Positions 26,632 to 35,507 of a stretch of 64,000 bases of DNA are shown here, piece by piece. The DNA comes from Aquimarina sp. Aq107 (GTDB taxonomy: Bacteria; Bacteroidota; Bacteroidia; Flavobacteriales; Flavobacteriaceae). Within the stretch, counting starts at the first letter, position 1; every line of letters begins with the position of its first letter. The notes below the pieces were generated by a model. The model did not search any database, had not been told where the DNA came from, and saw nothing but the letters and a program-made list of their open reading frames with translations. A program made the translations under genes and the position numbers. The stretch spans positions 1,136,001-1,200,000 of the forward strand of contig NZ_OX030782.1 in NCBI RefSeq assembly GCF_943733665.1. The letters run 5' to 3'.

Positions 26632-29583
26632 TTAAAAGTCTAAATTAACTCCAAATTGGTACGTTCTTGGTCTTGGATAAATCGTACTATCAAAACCACT
26701 ACTGATTTCAGGATCTATACCAGTATAATCAGTAATAATTAAAACATTATTCACCGTTCCGTACAATTTCATATCAATATTCTTATAGTTCAAGAAATTC
26801 TTAAAAGTGTATCCTAAAGAGATGTTATCTAATTTTAGGAATGAAGCATCTTGGATATAATAATCTGAAGAAAACCTATCAACTCCACCATCAAAAAAGT
26901 TAGACTGTAATAAGTCTGTAGTAGTGTTAGAAAGTGTATTCTGGAAATTCAAAATTCTTCTTCCATTACTTCCCGCATCTACAAAATTATAGTTATAATT
27001 CCCTACACTACCTCTCCAGAACATACTAAAGTTCCAATTCTTATAATCTAAGATGGTATTAAAACCGTAAAAGAAATCTGCTGCGGGTTTTCTATAAATA
27101 TATTTATCTTTCTCATTTATGATGTTATCGTTATTTCTATCAACATAGGCTCCTTCTACAGGTGTTCCGTTAGCATCATATATTTGTTCAAATACCCAAT
27201 AAGAATTAGGAGCGAAACCTACCGTTTGAATATTAATATTACTACCAACAAAACCGGTATTAAAGAACCCTTCGAAATTTGGATTATCTACTGCAAATAA
27301 TTCTGTAACTTCTCCTTTTTGAAAAGTTATATTACCTCCAATTTGCCATCTTAAGTTTTCTGTTTGGATGGGAGTAACATTTAAAGAAAGTTCAAGCCCT
27401 TCATTAGTTAAGTTCCCTAAATTCACATCATCTTCGTTTGATAAACTACCACTAGGAAGAGCAGCTAAAAAGAGAAGATCTTCGGTTTCTTTTCTATATA
27501 CATCTATGGAACCGGATACTCTACCATCAAAAAGCCCATAATCTAAACCTACGTTATACTGAGTTGTAGTTTCCCAAGTTAAATCTGGATTATAAGGAAG
27601 TGCTAGACCTGTAGAGATAAAGATTGGAGTTCCATCTGGTTCCTGACCAATCTGATATTGAGATTGTGGATCACTAGTCAATATTCTAGCAAGAGATGGC
27701 GTAGCATCACCGATACTTTGTTGTGGTGTAACACCATAACTTACTCTAAACTTTAATTGAGAAATTAAATTAGAATCTTTTAAGAAATTCTCGTTGTGTG
27801 CATTCCAAGAAAATGCTCCAGATGGACTATTTGTCCATTGATTTTCGAGACCAGAAAATCTTGAAGTCGCATCTCTTCTAAAACTTCCTGTAAAAATGTA
27901 TTTATCAGCAATAGAGATAGTAGCCCTTCCAAAAAATCCTAATAAGACTTCTCTTGGATTATTAAATGGGTTATCTATTTCTACAAGATCGAATCCTCTA
28001 CTAAAATTACTACCACTATCCAGAAATTTCTGATAAGAATATCCCGCTGTAACATCAAAAGTGGTATTTAGATCTTCAACATCTTTTCTGTAATTTAGAT
28101 AGAAATCAAAAAGTAAATTTTCTCTTTTTTGTTGAGATCTGCTAAAACTGTCATTTCCAGTTCGAGCAGCGTTGGCTACCGAATTTGCAGACGTAACATT
28201 TTCAGTTTTTGCACTTGCTATTTCATACCCTATATTTAAGTTCGCTCTTAACTCTGGTAGGAAATGAAATTTATAATCTACTTCTAAATTACCTAGACTT
28301 CTAAAGATTAGACCACGACTATCATTCTGTTCTAAAGCAGCTACAGGGTTTTGTCCTGCAAGAGCAATGGCATTACCACTACCATCTAACCATTGAAAGT
28401 AATTTCCAAAATTATTATCTTGAAATACTGGTTGTGTGGGGTCAAAACCAAGAGCAGCACCAATATTTGTAGTTGCGTAGGTGTAATCTTCAATAGCAGT
28501 TTTGATATTAGTATTAATTCTCAAGTGATTATCAAAAAATTTTGTTCTTATATTAGCGGATAAAGAGGTTCTGTCTAGCTGATCAGTCTTTATAAGTCCT
28601 TCTTCACTTAGTAAACCAAGTGATACTCTATAATTAATCCAATCCCAACCACTGGAAAGGCTAATGTTATGATTTGTAGATACAGCATTTTGAAGAATCT
28701 CGTCTTGCCAATCTGTATTTTCTGTTCCTAATAAATCAATTTGTGCTTGAGATCCATTAGCAGTAACATATTCTCTAAACTGATTCCCATCAAGAGCTTC
28801 AATTTTGTCAACTATTTCGGAAAATGTAACATTTCCGTTATAATTAAATTTTAACTTACCATCAGTATTTAATCCTTTTTTTGTTGTTATAATAATTACT
28901 CCATTAGAAGCTCTAAAACCATAGATTGCCGTTGCAGATGCATCTTTAAGTACGGTAAAGGATTCAATATCGTTTGGATTAATTGAATTTAGATTATTTC
29001 TTGTTCCTCCAGGTCCTGGATCTAATGGAACACCATCTACAATTATTAATGGATTGTTAGAAGCATTAAGAGAAGATCCTCCCCTAATTCTTATCGTTGA
29101 CCCCTCACCAGGAGCACCTCCATTATCAATTACTGTAACACCGGCTGTACGTCCTTTGATCAATTGATCAGGAGAAGCATTTACACCTTGATTAAAGTCA
29201 TCTGCAGTAACGGTAGTTACAGAACCAGTTAAGTCTTTCTTTCTAACTGATCCATATCCAATAACCACTACTTGTTCTAGTTCCGCAGCATCTTCTTGTA
29301 ATGCAACATCAATTCTACTTGTTCCAGAGTATGGAAATTCTTGTGCAATAAAGCCAACATAAGAGAACTCAATTATATCCCCATTGTTAACCCCATTTAA
29401 TACATAATTCCCATCAAAATCTGATGAAGTTCCATTTGTTGTTCCCTTTATGATGATGTTCACACCGGGGATCGGTTGACCATTTCCAGCATCGGTAACA
29501 GTACCACTGACCGACGACTGTGCAAAAAAGCTCATTGGTATCAACCACAATAAAAACAATGCGCTTTTAGTAAATGTTTTCAT
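26632..29583 (-). CDS. susC: SusC/RagA TonB-linked outer-membrane transporter
   Basis: 983 residues. A signal peptide (1-21) is followed by a carboxypeptidase-regulatory-like domain (SVSGTVTDAGNGQPIPGVNIIIKG, about 24-105). The TonB box region is EQVVVIGYGSVRKKDLTGSV, followed by the plug (about 115-235, with GSSLNASNNPLIIVDGVPLD) and a 22-strand barrel to the aromatic end YQFGVNLDF. It imports oligosaccharides through the outer membrane using TonB energy, with SusD as lid. It is first gene of the minus-strand operon. The 226-bp region shared with the divergent LacI gene carries a LacI-type operator, so maltodextrin-responsive control is likely. Confidence 0.95.
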   Translation of the reverse strand: MKTFTKSALFLLWLIPMSFFAQSSVSGTVTDAGNGQPIPGVNIIIKGTTNGTSSDFDGNYVLNGVNNGDIIEFSYVGFIAQEFPYSGTSRIDVALQEDAAELEQVVVIGYGSVRKKDLTGSVTTVTADDFNQGVNASPDQLIKGRTAGVTVIDNGGAPGEGSTIRIRGGSSLNASNNPLIIVDGVPLDPGPGGTRNNLNSINPNDIESFTVLKDASATAIYGFRASNGVIIITTKKGLNTDGKLKFNYNGNVTFSEIVDKIEALDGNQFREYVTANGSQAQIDLLGTENTDWQDEILQNAVSTNHNISLSSGWDWINYRVSLGLLSEEGLIKTDQLDRTSLSANIRTKFFDNHLRINTNIKTAIEDYTYATTNIGAALGFDPTQPVFQDNNFGNYFQWLDGSGNAIALAGQNPVAALEQNDSRGLIFRSLGNLEVDYKFHFLPELRANLNIGYEIASAKTENVTSANSVANAARTGNDSFSRSQQKRENLLFDFYLNYRKDVEDLNTTFDVTAGYSYQKFLDSGSNFSRGFDLVEIDNPFNNPREVLLGFFGRATISIADKYIFTGSFRRDATSRFSGLENQWTNSPSGAFSWNAHNENFLKDSNLISQLKFRVSYGVTPQQSIGDATPSLARILTSDPQSQYQIGQEPDGTPIFISTGLALPYNPDLTWETTTQYNVGLDYGLFDGRVSGSIDVYRKETEDLLFLAALPSGSLSNEDDVNLGNLTNEGLELSLNVTPIQTENLRWQIGGNITFQKGEVTELFAVDNPNFEGFFNTGFVGSNINIQTVGFAPNSYWVFEQIYDANGTPVEGAYVDRNNDNIINEKDKYIYRKPAADFFYGFNTILDYKNWNFSMFWRGSVGNYNYNFVDAGSNGRRILNFQNTLSNTTTDLLQSNFFDGGVDRFSSDYYIQDASFLKLDNISLGYTFKNFLNYKNIDMKLYGTVNNVLIITDYTGIDPEISSGFDSTIYPRPRTYQFGVNLDF

Positions 29584-29616
29584 AAAAATTTAAATTAGTT
29601 TTTAATTGTTTTTAGC

Positions 29617-29634
29617 CTTATATTTTCACTTTCT
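29617..29634 (+). repeat. 18-bp direct repeat, copy 1
   Basis: CTTATATTTTCACTTTCT occurs here, in the leader between susC and lacI, and again exactly at 30887-30904 in the same orientation. The two copies flank the lacI gene. Confidence 0.7.
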
Positions 29635-29695
29635 GGAGTCCAAAGTATGTAAAATCTATGTTAAATTTGAGCTACGGTGTAGCCGTAACCTTACT

Positions 29696-29705
29696 CAAAC
29701 GTTTG
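29696..29705. promoter_or_regulatory. LacI-family operator between susC and lacI
   Basis: The perfect 10-bp palindrome CAAACGTTTG has the central CG and AA/TT arms typical of LacI/CcpA-family operators. It lies in the divergent region beside the LacI regulator gene. A second inverted repeat TACGG-n5-CCGTA (29673-29687) is 8 bp away. On the minus strand a TACTTTG (-7-like) at 29641-29647 could serve susC, which would place the operator about 50 bp upstream of that box. Confidence 0.6.
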
Positions 29706-29809
29706 CGTGTGGATAACTTTTAAAATTCTGTTAAAATTTTAAGGGTAATTGTGATCATATCGCATATTTTCGCATTAAAATTTAACTTTTAATAAAAAAT
29801 TCAAGGGAA

Positions 29810-30832
29810 ATGAAGCAAAAAGTTACGTTAAAACAAATAGCTAAAGAACTAGATGTATCTATTTCAACAGTGTCAAAAGCTTTAAAAGATAGTGTAGAGA
29901 TTAGTTTAGATACTCGACAAAAGGTAAAAGCTTTCGCTAAGTTGTATAACTATAAACCTAACAACATTGCACTTAGCCTAAAAAACAGGAAAACAAAAAC
30001 AATTGGTGTTATTATTCCGGAGATAGTTCATCACTTTTTTACCACTGTAATTGGTGGTGTAGAAAAGGTAGCCAATGAAAAAGGATACAACGTAATTATA
30101 TGTTCTTCTAACAATTCTTTTGATAAAGAAGTAATAAATCTAGAAATGTTGGCTAGTGGTAGTGCAGATGGTTTTATCTTATCAGTAGCGAAAGAAACAC
30201 AGCAAAAAAAAGATTATCATCATATAGAAGAAACGATGAGTCAGGGAATGCCGGTGGTTCTTTTTGATAGAATTATTGATGAATTAGTATGTGATAAAGT
30301 TATTATTGATGATGGGAAAGGAGCACAGACTGCTACGAATCATCTATTATCGTTAGGATGTAAAAAGATTGCAATTCTTACTACGGTTGATTATATAAGT
30401 GTAGGGAAGTTGAGAACCAATGGCTATCTTAGAGCATTAAGAGCTTATGATATTACAGCTAGAGAAGATTATATTTTAAAGATTGAAGATATTGATAATT
30501 GCGAAGTAGAAATATCAGAATTTCTTCAAAATAAAGACGTGGATGCAATATTTGCCGTAAATGAACTTTTTGCAGTTACTGCTGCTAGAGTTTTAAATGA
30601 TCAAGGGAAAAAAGTACCAGACGATGTCTCAATTGTTGGTTTTACAGATGGTATATTATCCAAACATTTTATCCCTAGTTTAACAACAATAAGTCAACAC
30701 GGAGAAGAGATGGGGATAAGGGCTGCCAAGCTACTTATAGATAAGCTTGAGGGAGAAGAAGATGTTCCTGAAGAATATAAAACAGTAATTATAGACACGA
30801 GCTTGATCCAACGACAGTCTACAAAAAAATAA
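29810..30832 (+). CDS. LacI-family transcriptional regulator of the maltodextrin locus
   Basis: 340 residues. The N-terminal HTH VTLKQIAKELDVSISTVSKALKD (about 3-25) and hinge helix YNYKPNNIALSLKNRKTKTIG are standard LacI/GalR. A periplasmic-binding-protein-like sensor domain follows (about 60-335), with GFILSVAKETQ, VVLFDRIIDE, DAIFAVNELFAVTAARVL and VSIVGFTDGILS. It sits between the divergent susCDE operon and the sugar transport/phosphorylase operon, so it probably senses maltose or a derived sugar and controls both. Whether it represses or activates cannot be read from the sequence. Confidence 0.9.
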   Translation: MKQKVTLKQIAKELDVSISTVSKALKDSVEISLDTRQKVKAFAKLYNYKPNNIALSLKNRKTKTIGVIIPEIVHHFFTTVIGGVEKVANEKGYNVIICSSNNSFDKEVINLEMLASGSADGFILSVAKETQQKKDYHHIEETMSQGMPVVLFDRIIDELVCDKVIIDDGKGAQTATNHLLSLGCKKIAILTTVDYISVGKLRTNGYLRALRAYDITAREDYILKIEDIDNCEVEISEFLQNKDVDAIFAVNELFAVTAARVLNDQGKKVPDDVSIVGFTDGILSKHFIPSLTTISQHGEEMGIRAAKLLIDKLEGEEDVPEEYKTVIIDTSLIQRQSTKK

Positions 30833-30886
30833 CATACTAAAATTATTTTATTTAAAATATTATAATATATTTGAAGCCTATCAGAA

Positions 30887-30904
30887 CTTATATTTTCACT
30901 TTCT
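30887..30904 (+). repeat. 18-bp direct repeat, copy 2
   Basis: Exact second copy of CTTATATTTTCACTTTCT (first at 29617-29634), 61 bp upstream of the MFS gene and 14 bp after a TATATTTG -7-like box (30866-30873). Confidence 0.7.
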
Positions 30905-30918
30905 ACTAACATAAGTTT

Positions 30919-30940
30919 TGATAAGTGTACGCGCTTATCA
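30919..30940 (+). promoter_or_regulatory. Inverted repeat in MFS transporter leader
   Basis: TGATAAG (30919-30925) and CTTATCA (30934-30940) form a 7-bp inverted repeat around TGTACGCG, extendable by one G-U and one G-C pair. It ends 24 bp before the MFS start codon, so it may be a protein-binding site or a leader hairpin affecting translation. Confidence 0.4.
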
Positions 30941-30964
30941 TAGTAATTATTAAAGATTTACTTA

Positions 30965-32335
30965 ATGAACAAGCGTAAGCTAAGTTTCTGGGAAATTTGG
31001 AACATGAGTTTCGGTTTTCTAGGAATACAATTCGGTTTTGCATTGCAAGGCGGATTTATGTCTAGAATTTTTCAGACGTTAGGAGCAGAAATCCATGATA
31101 TTCCTATCATGTGGATTGCAGCACCATTAACAGGTCTATTGGTACAACCTATTATTGGATATTTAAGTGATAGAACTTGGAATCCTAGATGGGGAAGAAG
31201 AAGACCTTATTTTTTAATTGGAGCTATTTTTAGTTCTATAGCATTATTTTTTGTACCACATTCTCCAGCTTTATGGGTGGCTGCCGGTTTTTTATGGATT
31301 TTAGATGCTTCCATTAATATTTCTATGGAACCTTTTAGAGCTTTAGTAGCGGATAAGTTACCTGAGTCACAAAGATCGTACGGATTTGTAATTCAAACAT
31401 TAATTATTGGTATAGGAACTTGGATAGCGAGTAATCTTCCTTGGATGGTTTCTCAATTAGGTGTTAGTGATTCTGCTGCTAATGGAGTGGTTCCCATGTC
31501 AGTTAAGGTTGCTTTTGCGATTGGAGCTTTTGTCTTTCTTATAAGTATTTTATATACAGTTTTTACAACGACAGAGTATCCTCCAGAGGATATGGAAGAG
31601 TTTAAAAGAGAAAAAGAAAAGAAAAATCAGTTTATTCCGGATATTTTGAATAACATCGGGAGTATGCCGTTGACAATGAAAAAGTTAGGTGTAGTGCAGT
31701 TTTTTAGTTGGTTTGCTTTTTTTACTATGTGGAGTCTTACGAACCCTGCTTTAACTGAGCATATTTTTGAAACTCCTGCACCAGTAGAAGCAAATTACAA
31801 TATGGATTCTGAAGAATCTGTAAATGAGTTTCAAATAGCTAATACAGCATTCCAAAAATCATCAAATGAGGTAGGTAAATACATGGGTGTTTATGGATTA
31901 TCATCTATGGCTTTTGCTTTAATATTAGCTTTTTATACTTCTAAAAGAAGAATTAACAGAAAACTAGTACACCTTTTTTCATTAATATTGGGAGGAGTAG
32001 GTTTTATATCTATGTATTTTATACCATCTCCTTCTTGGTTAATACTTTCTTTTACATTAATAGGTTTTTCTTGGGGTAGTATTTTGTCTATGCCATATGC
32101 AATGTTATCCAGTTCTGTTGATCCTAAAAAGATGGGAGTCATTATGGGAATTTTTAATATGTTTATTGTTATACCACAGGTGATAGCCGCTTTGGGAGGA
32201 ATAAATTATACGTATAAACTTATAGGAGAAGAAACAATTAACGCAATGATAGTAGCAGGAATTAGTCTAATTATAGCTGGTTTTTGTAACTTGTTGATTA
32301 CTAATAAAGATGCTATCACATATAACCCAAAATAA
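30965..32335 (+). CDS. MFS sugar transporter (SLC45/GPH-like), probable maltose importer
   Basis: 456 residues with 12 predicted membrane helices. The N-terminus has FGIQFGFALQGGFMSRIFQTLGA, then LLVQPIIGYLSDRTWNPRWGRRRPYFLIGA, the RxGRRRP loop of the SLC45/GPH branch of MFS. A central charged loop follows FTTTEYPPEDMEEFKREKEKK (about 200-225). Such proteins lie in Bacteroidota alpha-glucan loci and carry maltose or small maltodextrins from periplasm to cytoplasm. It is first in the plus-strand operon with pgmB (7-bp gap) and GH65, which fits import followed by phosphorolysis. Confidence 0.85.
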   Translation: MNKRKLSFWEIWNMSFGFLGIQFGFALQGGFMSRIFQTLGAEIHDIPIMWIAAPLTGLLVQPIIGYLSDRTWNPRWGRRRPYFLIGAIFSSIALFFVPHSPALWVAAGFLWILDASINISMEPFRALVADKLPESQRSYGFVIQTLIIGIGTWIASNLPWMVSQLGVSDSAANGVVPMSVKVAFAIGAFVFLISILYTVFTTTEYPPEDMEEFKREKEKKNQFIPDILNNIGSMPLTMKKLGVVQFFSWFAFFTMWSLTNPALTEHIFETPAPVEANYNMDSEESVNEFQIANTAFQKSSNEVGKYMGVYGLSSMAFALILAFYTSKRRINRKLVHLFSLILGGVGFISMYFIPSPSWLILSFTLIGFSWGSILSMPYAMLSSSVDPKKMGVIMGIFNMFIVIPQVIAALGGINYTYKLIGEETINAMIVAGISLIIAGFCNLLITNKDAITYNPK

Positions 32336-32342
32336 ATTTAGA

Positions 32343-33008
32343 ATGACAAAAAAAGCATTCATATTTGATCTTGATGGTGTCATAGTAGACACTGCAAAAT
32401 ATCATTTTTTAGCATGGCAGAATTTAGCCAATAGTCTTGATATTTCTTTTTCTGAAGAACAAAATGAACAACTAAAAGGAGTTAGCCGAGTGCGATCTTT
32501 AGAAAAAATTTTAGAATGGGGAAATAAAACCATTTCAGAACAAGAATTTACTGCCTTGATGGCTAAAAAGAATGAAGAGTATCTGAATTATATCGAAACT
32601 ATGGATACTTCAGAAGTTCTTCCAGATGTGCCAAGAGTTTTAGATTATCTTTTAACCAAAGATCAAGCTGTTGCTCTGGGATCCGCTAGTAAAAATGCCA
32701 GAATTATTCTAGATAAGGTATTGCTTAAAGAAAAGTTTCAGGCTATTGTAGATGGGACAAATGTTTCTAAAGCAAAACCAGATCCAGAAGTGTTTTTAAT
32801 TGGAGCGCAAAAATTAGGAATAGAACCTGAAAATTGTGTTGTTTTTGAAGATTCTGTTGCAGGTATTCAAGCTGCTAATACTGCAAATATGGTCAGTATT
32901 GGTATTGGAGATCCAAAAGTGCTGCATGAAGCAGATTATATATTTAAAGATTTTACAGAAATAAAAGAAGAATTCATTAACCAATTAGTTACAACCAGTA
33001 AAAAATAA
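32343..33008 (+). CDS. pgmB: Beta-phosphoglucomutase
   Basis: 221 residues, HAD superfamily. FIFDLDGVIVDTAKYHFLAW holds the nucleophile and acid Asp pair and the TAKYHFLAW substrate loop of beta-phosphoglucomutase. GVSRVRSLEKIL is the family cap segment, ALGSASKNARIIL motif II, KAKPDPEVFLIGAQKLG the motif III region and VVFEDSVAGIQAA motif IV. It converts beta-glucose-1-phosphate from inverting phosphorolysis to glucose-6-phosphate. An ATG 33 bp upstream (32310) overlaps the MFS gene, but ATG 32343 sits right before the first beta strand and is preferred. Confidence 0.93.
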   Translation: MTKKAFIFDLDGVIVDTAKYHFLAWQNLANSLDISFSEEQNEQLKGVSRVRSLEKILEWGNKTISEQEFTALMAKKNEEYLNYIETMDTSEVLPDVPRVLDYLLTKDQAVALGSASKNARIILDKVLLKEKFQAIVDGTNVSKAKPDPEVFLIGAQKLGIEPENCVVFEDSVAGIQAANTANMVSIGIGDPKVLHEADYIFKDFTEIKEEFINQLVTTSKK

Positions 33009-33092
33009 GAATAATTTGAAATGCTTATCGAAGAATTCAATTGAATATTTAATAGGTGTTTCGATCAACTAAAAATAAAAAAAAGAGAACCG

Positions 33093-35399
33093 ATGAATCA
33101 GGATTATATTAAACCAGATAACTGGTCTATAATTGAAGAAGGATTTGATGTAGAACGAGTTAAATCCTCAGAGAGTCTTTTTAGTATAGGTAACGGAGCC
33201 ATGGGGCAACGTGCGAATTTTGAAGAGACGTATACAGGACCTACTTTTCAGGGAAGTTATATTGCAGGAGTATATTATCCTGATAAAACCAGAGTAGGTT
33301 GGTGGAAGAATGGATATCCAGAATATTTTGCAAAGGTATTGAATGCGCCAAACTGGATTGGAATTGATGTAGAAATTAATGGAGAAAAATTAAATCTTCA
33401 TAAATGTAAGACAGTATCAGATTTTCGTAGAGAACTTAATATGAAAGAAGGTTGGTACCAACGTTCTTTTAAAGCAGTTTTAAGAAACAACACGGAGATA
33501 TTAGTAAGATCTACAAGGTTCTTAAGTTTAGATTTAGACGAAGTTGGAGCTATTAAATATGAAGTTACTTCTCTAAATAAAGAAGCTATAGTCCATTTTA
33601 CACCTTATTTGGATGCTGGAATTACTAATGAGGATACAAACTGGGATGACAAATTTTGGGATACATATGAAGTATCACATAAAGGGAACGCGGCTTACAT
33701 ATCTTCAAAAACAATGAAAACAGAGTTCCATGTATGTACAGGAATGCTTAATCAATTGTTTTTAGATGGTAAAAAACAAGATGTTTATCCTACTGTTGAA
33801 ACTAACAAAACCTATGCAAGTCTTAAGTATGAGGTGAAAGTAGAAAAAGGTCAAACTACTGAATTACATAAATTTGGGGGTTACACGGTTTCACTAAATC
33901 ATAAGCAAGACGATATAGCATCCGCTAGTGCAGCGGTTTTAAAACAAGCTTCTGAATCTGGATTCGAAGCTTTGTTAGATTTACAAAAGAAAGCCTGGTC
34001 CAAGATTTGGGAAATGGCAGATATTGTTATTGACGGAGATGTAAAAGCACAGCAAGGAATTCGTTTTAATATTTTTCAATTGAATCAAACCTATTTAGGT
34101 AAAGATGCACGATTAAATATTGGACCTAAGGGTTTTACTGGAGAAAAATATGGAGGAAGTACCTATTGGGATACTGAAGCATACTGCATACCTTTTTATA
34201 TGGCTACTAAAAATCAGAATGTAGCTAGGAGTTTATTACAGTATCGTTATAATCATTTAGATAAGGCGATTGAAAATGCTGAAAAACTTGGATTTACGAA
34301 TGGAGCAGCATTATACCCAATGGTGACCATGAACGGAGAAGAATGTCATAATGAATGGGAGATTACATTCGAAGAGATTCATCGAAACGGCGCTATGACA
34401 TTTGCTATTTATAACTATCTACGATATACTGGAGATTATAGTTACATTCCAGAAATGGGATTAGAGGTAATGATAGCAATTGCTCGTTTTTGGCATCAGA
34501 GAGCTACTTTTTCTACGGATAAAGAAAAATATGTGATTCTAGGCGTTACTGGACCTAATGAGTATGAGAATAATATCAACAATAACTGGTATACTAATTA
34601 TTTGGCGAAATGGTGTATTGAATATTGTATAGAAAATATTGAAAAAGTTAAATCAGAATATAAAATTGATCACGATAGAATCATAGAAAAGACCAAACTT
34701 GGTCAAGAAGAAATAAATGCAATGCTAGAGGTAGCTGAAAAAATGTATTTTCCGTATTCTGAAAAACACCAAGTATACTTGCAACAAGATGGCTTCTTAG
34801 ATAAGGAACTTATTACTGTTGACAATCTGGACAAATCGCAAAGACCTATCAATCAAAAGTGGAGTTGGGATAGAATTCTAAGATCTCCTTACATAAAGCA
34901 AGCAGATACCTTGCAAGGTTTCTATATGTTCGAAGATCAATTCACAAAAGAAGAATTGAAACGCCATTTTGATTTTTATGAGCCATTTACAGTACATGAA
35001 TCTTCACTTTCACCCTGTGTACATAGTATACAAGCCGCAACTCTGGATAGAATGGATCAGGCGTATACGTTTTATTTAAGAACTTCTAGATTAGATTTAG
35101 ATGACTATAATAAAGAAGTTGAAGAAGGATTGCATATTACAAGTATGGCAGGAACTTGGATGAGTATTGTAGAAGGTTTTGGAGGGTTAAGAGTAAAGAA
35201 TGATAGATTGTCATTTACACCTAAAATACCTAAAGAATGGAAAGGTTATGCATTCAATGTAAACTTTAGAAACAGTATATTAAAGGTAAATGTTTCTCAA
35301 GAAGGAACTACTTTTAATTTAGAAGGAGAACATGAATTATTGATATATGTAGATGGAAAAGAATTTACAATATCTCCAAATAGTTTGATGAGCGTTTAA
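33093..35399 (+). CDS. GH65 maltose phosphorylase-type enzyme
   Basis: 768 residues, cytoplasmic. An N-terminal beta-sandwich (about 1-270, IEEGFDVERVKSSESLFSIG) is followed by the (alpha/alpha)6 barrel, with the general-acid block NGEECHNEWEITFEEIHRNG (414-433). The end is SSLSPCVHSIQAATLDRMDQ, with HITSMAGTWMSIVEGFGGLRV in the C-terminal part. GH65 phosphorylases cleave maltose, trehalose, kojibiose or nigerose by inversion, giving beta-glucose-1-phosphate. The pgmB neighbour matches this. Maltose is most likely given the three amylases and SusCD nearby, but the linkage preference cannot be proven from sequence alone. Confidence 0.9.
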   Translation: MNQDYIKPDNWSIIEEGFDVERVKSSESLFSIGNGAMGQRANFEETYTGPTFQGSYIAGVYYPDKTRVGWWKNGYPEYFAKVLNAPNWIGIDVEINGEKLNLHKCKTVSDFRRELNMKEGWYQRSFKAVLRNNTEILVRSTRFLSLDLDEVGAIKYEVTSLNKEAIVHFTPYLDAGITNEDTNWDDKFWDTYEVSHKGNAAYISSKTMKTEFHVCTGMLNQLFLDGKKQDVYPTVETNKTYASLKYEVKVEKGQTTELHKFGGYTVSLNHKQDDIASASAAVLKQASESGFEALLDLQKKAWSKIWEMADIVIDGDVKAQQGIRFNIFQLNQTYLGKDARLNIGPKGFTGEKYGGSTYWDTEAYCIPFYMATKNQNVARSLLQYRYNHLDKAIENAEKLGFTNGAALYPMVTMNGEECHNEWEITFEEIHRNGAMTFAIYNYLRYTGDYSYIPEMGLEVMIAIARFWHQRATFSTDKEKYVILGVTGPNEYENNINNNWYTNYLAKWCIEYCIENIEKVKSEYKIDHDRIIEKTKLGQEEINAMLEVAEKMYFPYSEKHQVYLQQDGFLDKELITVDNLDKSQRPINQKWSWDRILRSPYIKQADTLQGFYMFEDQFTKEELKRHFDFYEPFTVHESSLSPCVHSIQAATLDRMDQAYTFYLRTSRLDLDDYNKEVEEGLHITSMAGTWMSIVEGFGGLRVKNDRLSFTPKIPKEWKGYAFNVNFRNSILKVNVSQEGTTFNLEGEHELLIYVDGKEFTISPNSLMSV

Positions 35400-35420
35400 A
35401 TTATTTTTATAAGTAAAATG

Positions 35421-35456
35421 TAAATACCCCAAAAACCAAAGTTTTTGGGGTATTTA
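35421..35456. terminator. Intrinsic terminator after GH65 gene
   Basis: A 16-bp perfect stem (35421-35436 with 35441-35456) with loop CAAA and T-rich flank. It separates the MFS-pgmB-GH65 unit from the downstream GH13 pair. Confidence 0.8.
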
Positions 35457-35507
35457 ATTCAATTCTAGTTTAGAGCTAAACAAAATATACAAATCAAAAT
35501 TAAATCA

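Noticed and set aside
29617..30904. Insertion sequence or transposon around lacI
   Set aside because: The 18-bp repeats are direct, there is no transposase and no terminal inverted repeat; lacI itself fits the locus.
32310..32342. Upstream ATG of pgmB overlapping the MFS gene
   Set aside because: It adds 11 residues of translated MFS-gene DNA before the conserved first strand; ATG 32343 is better placed.
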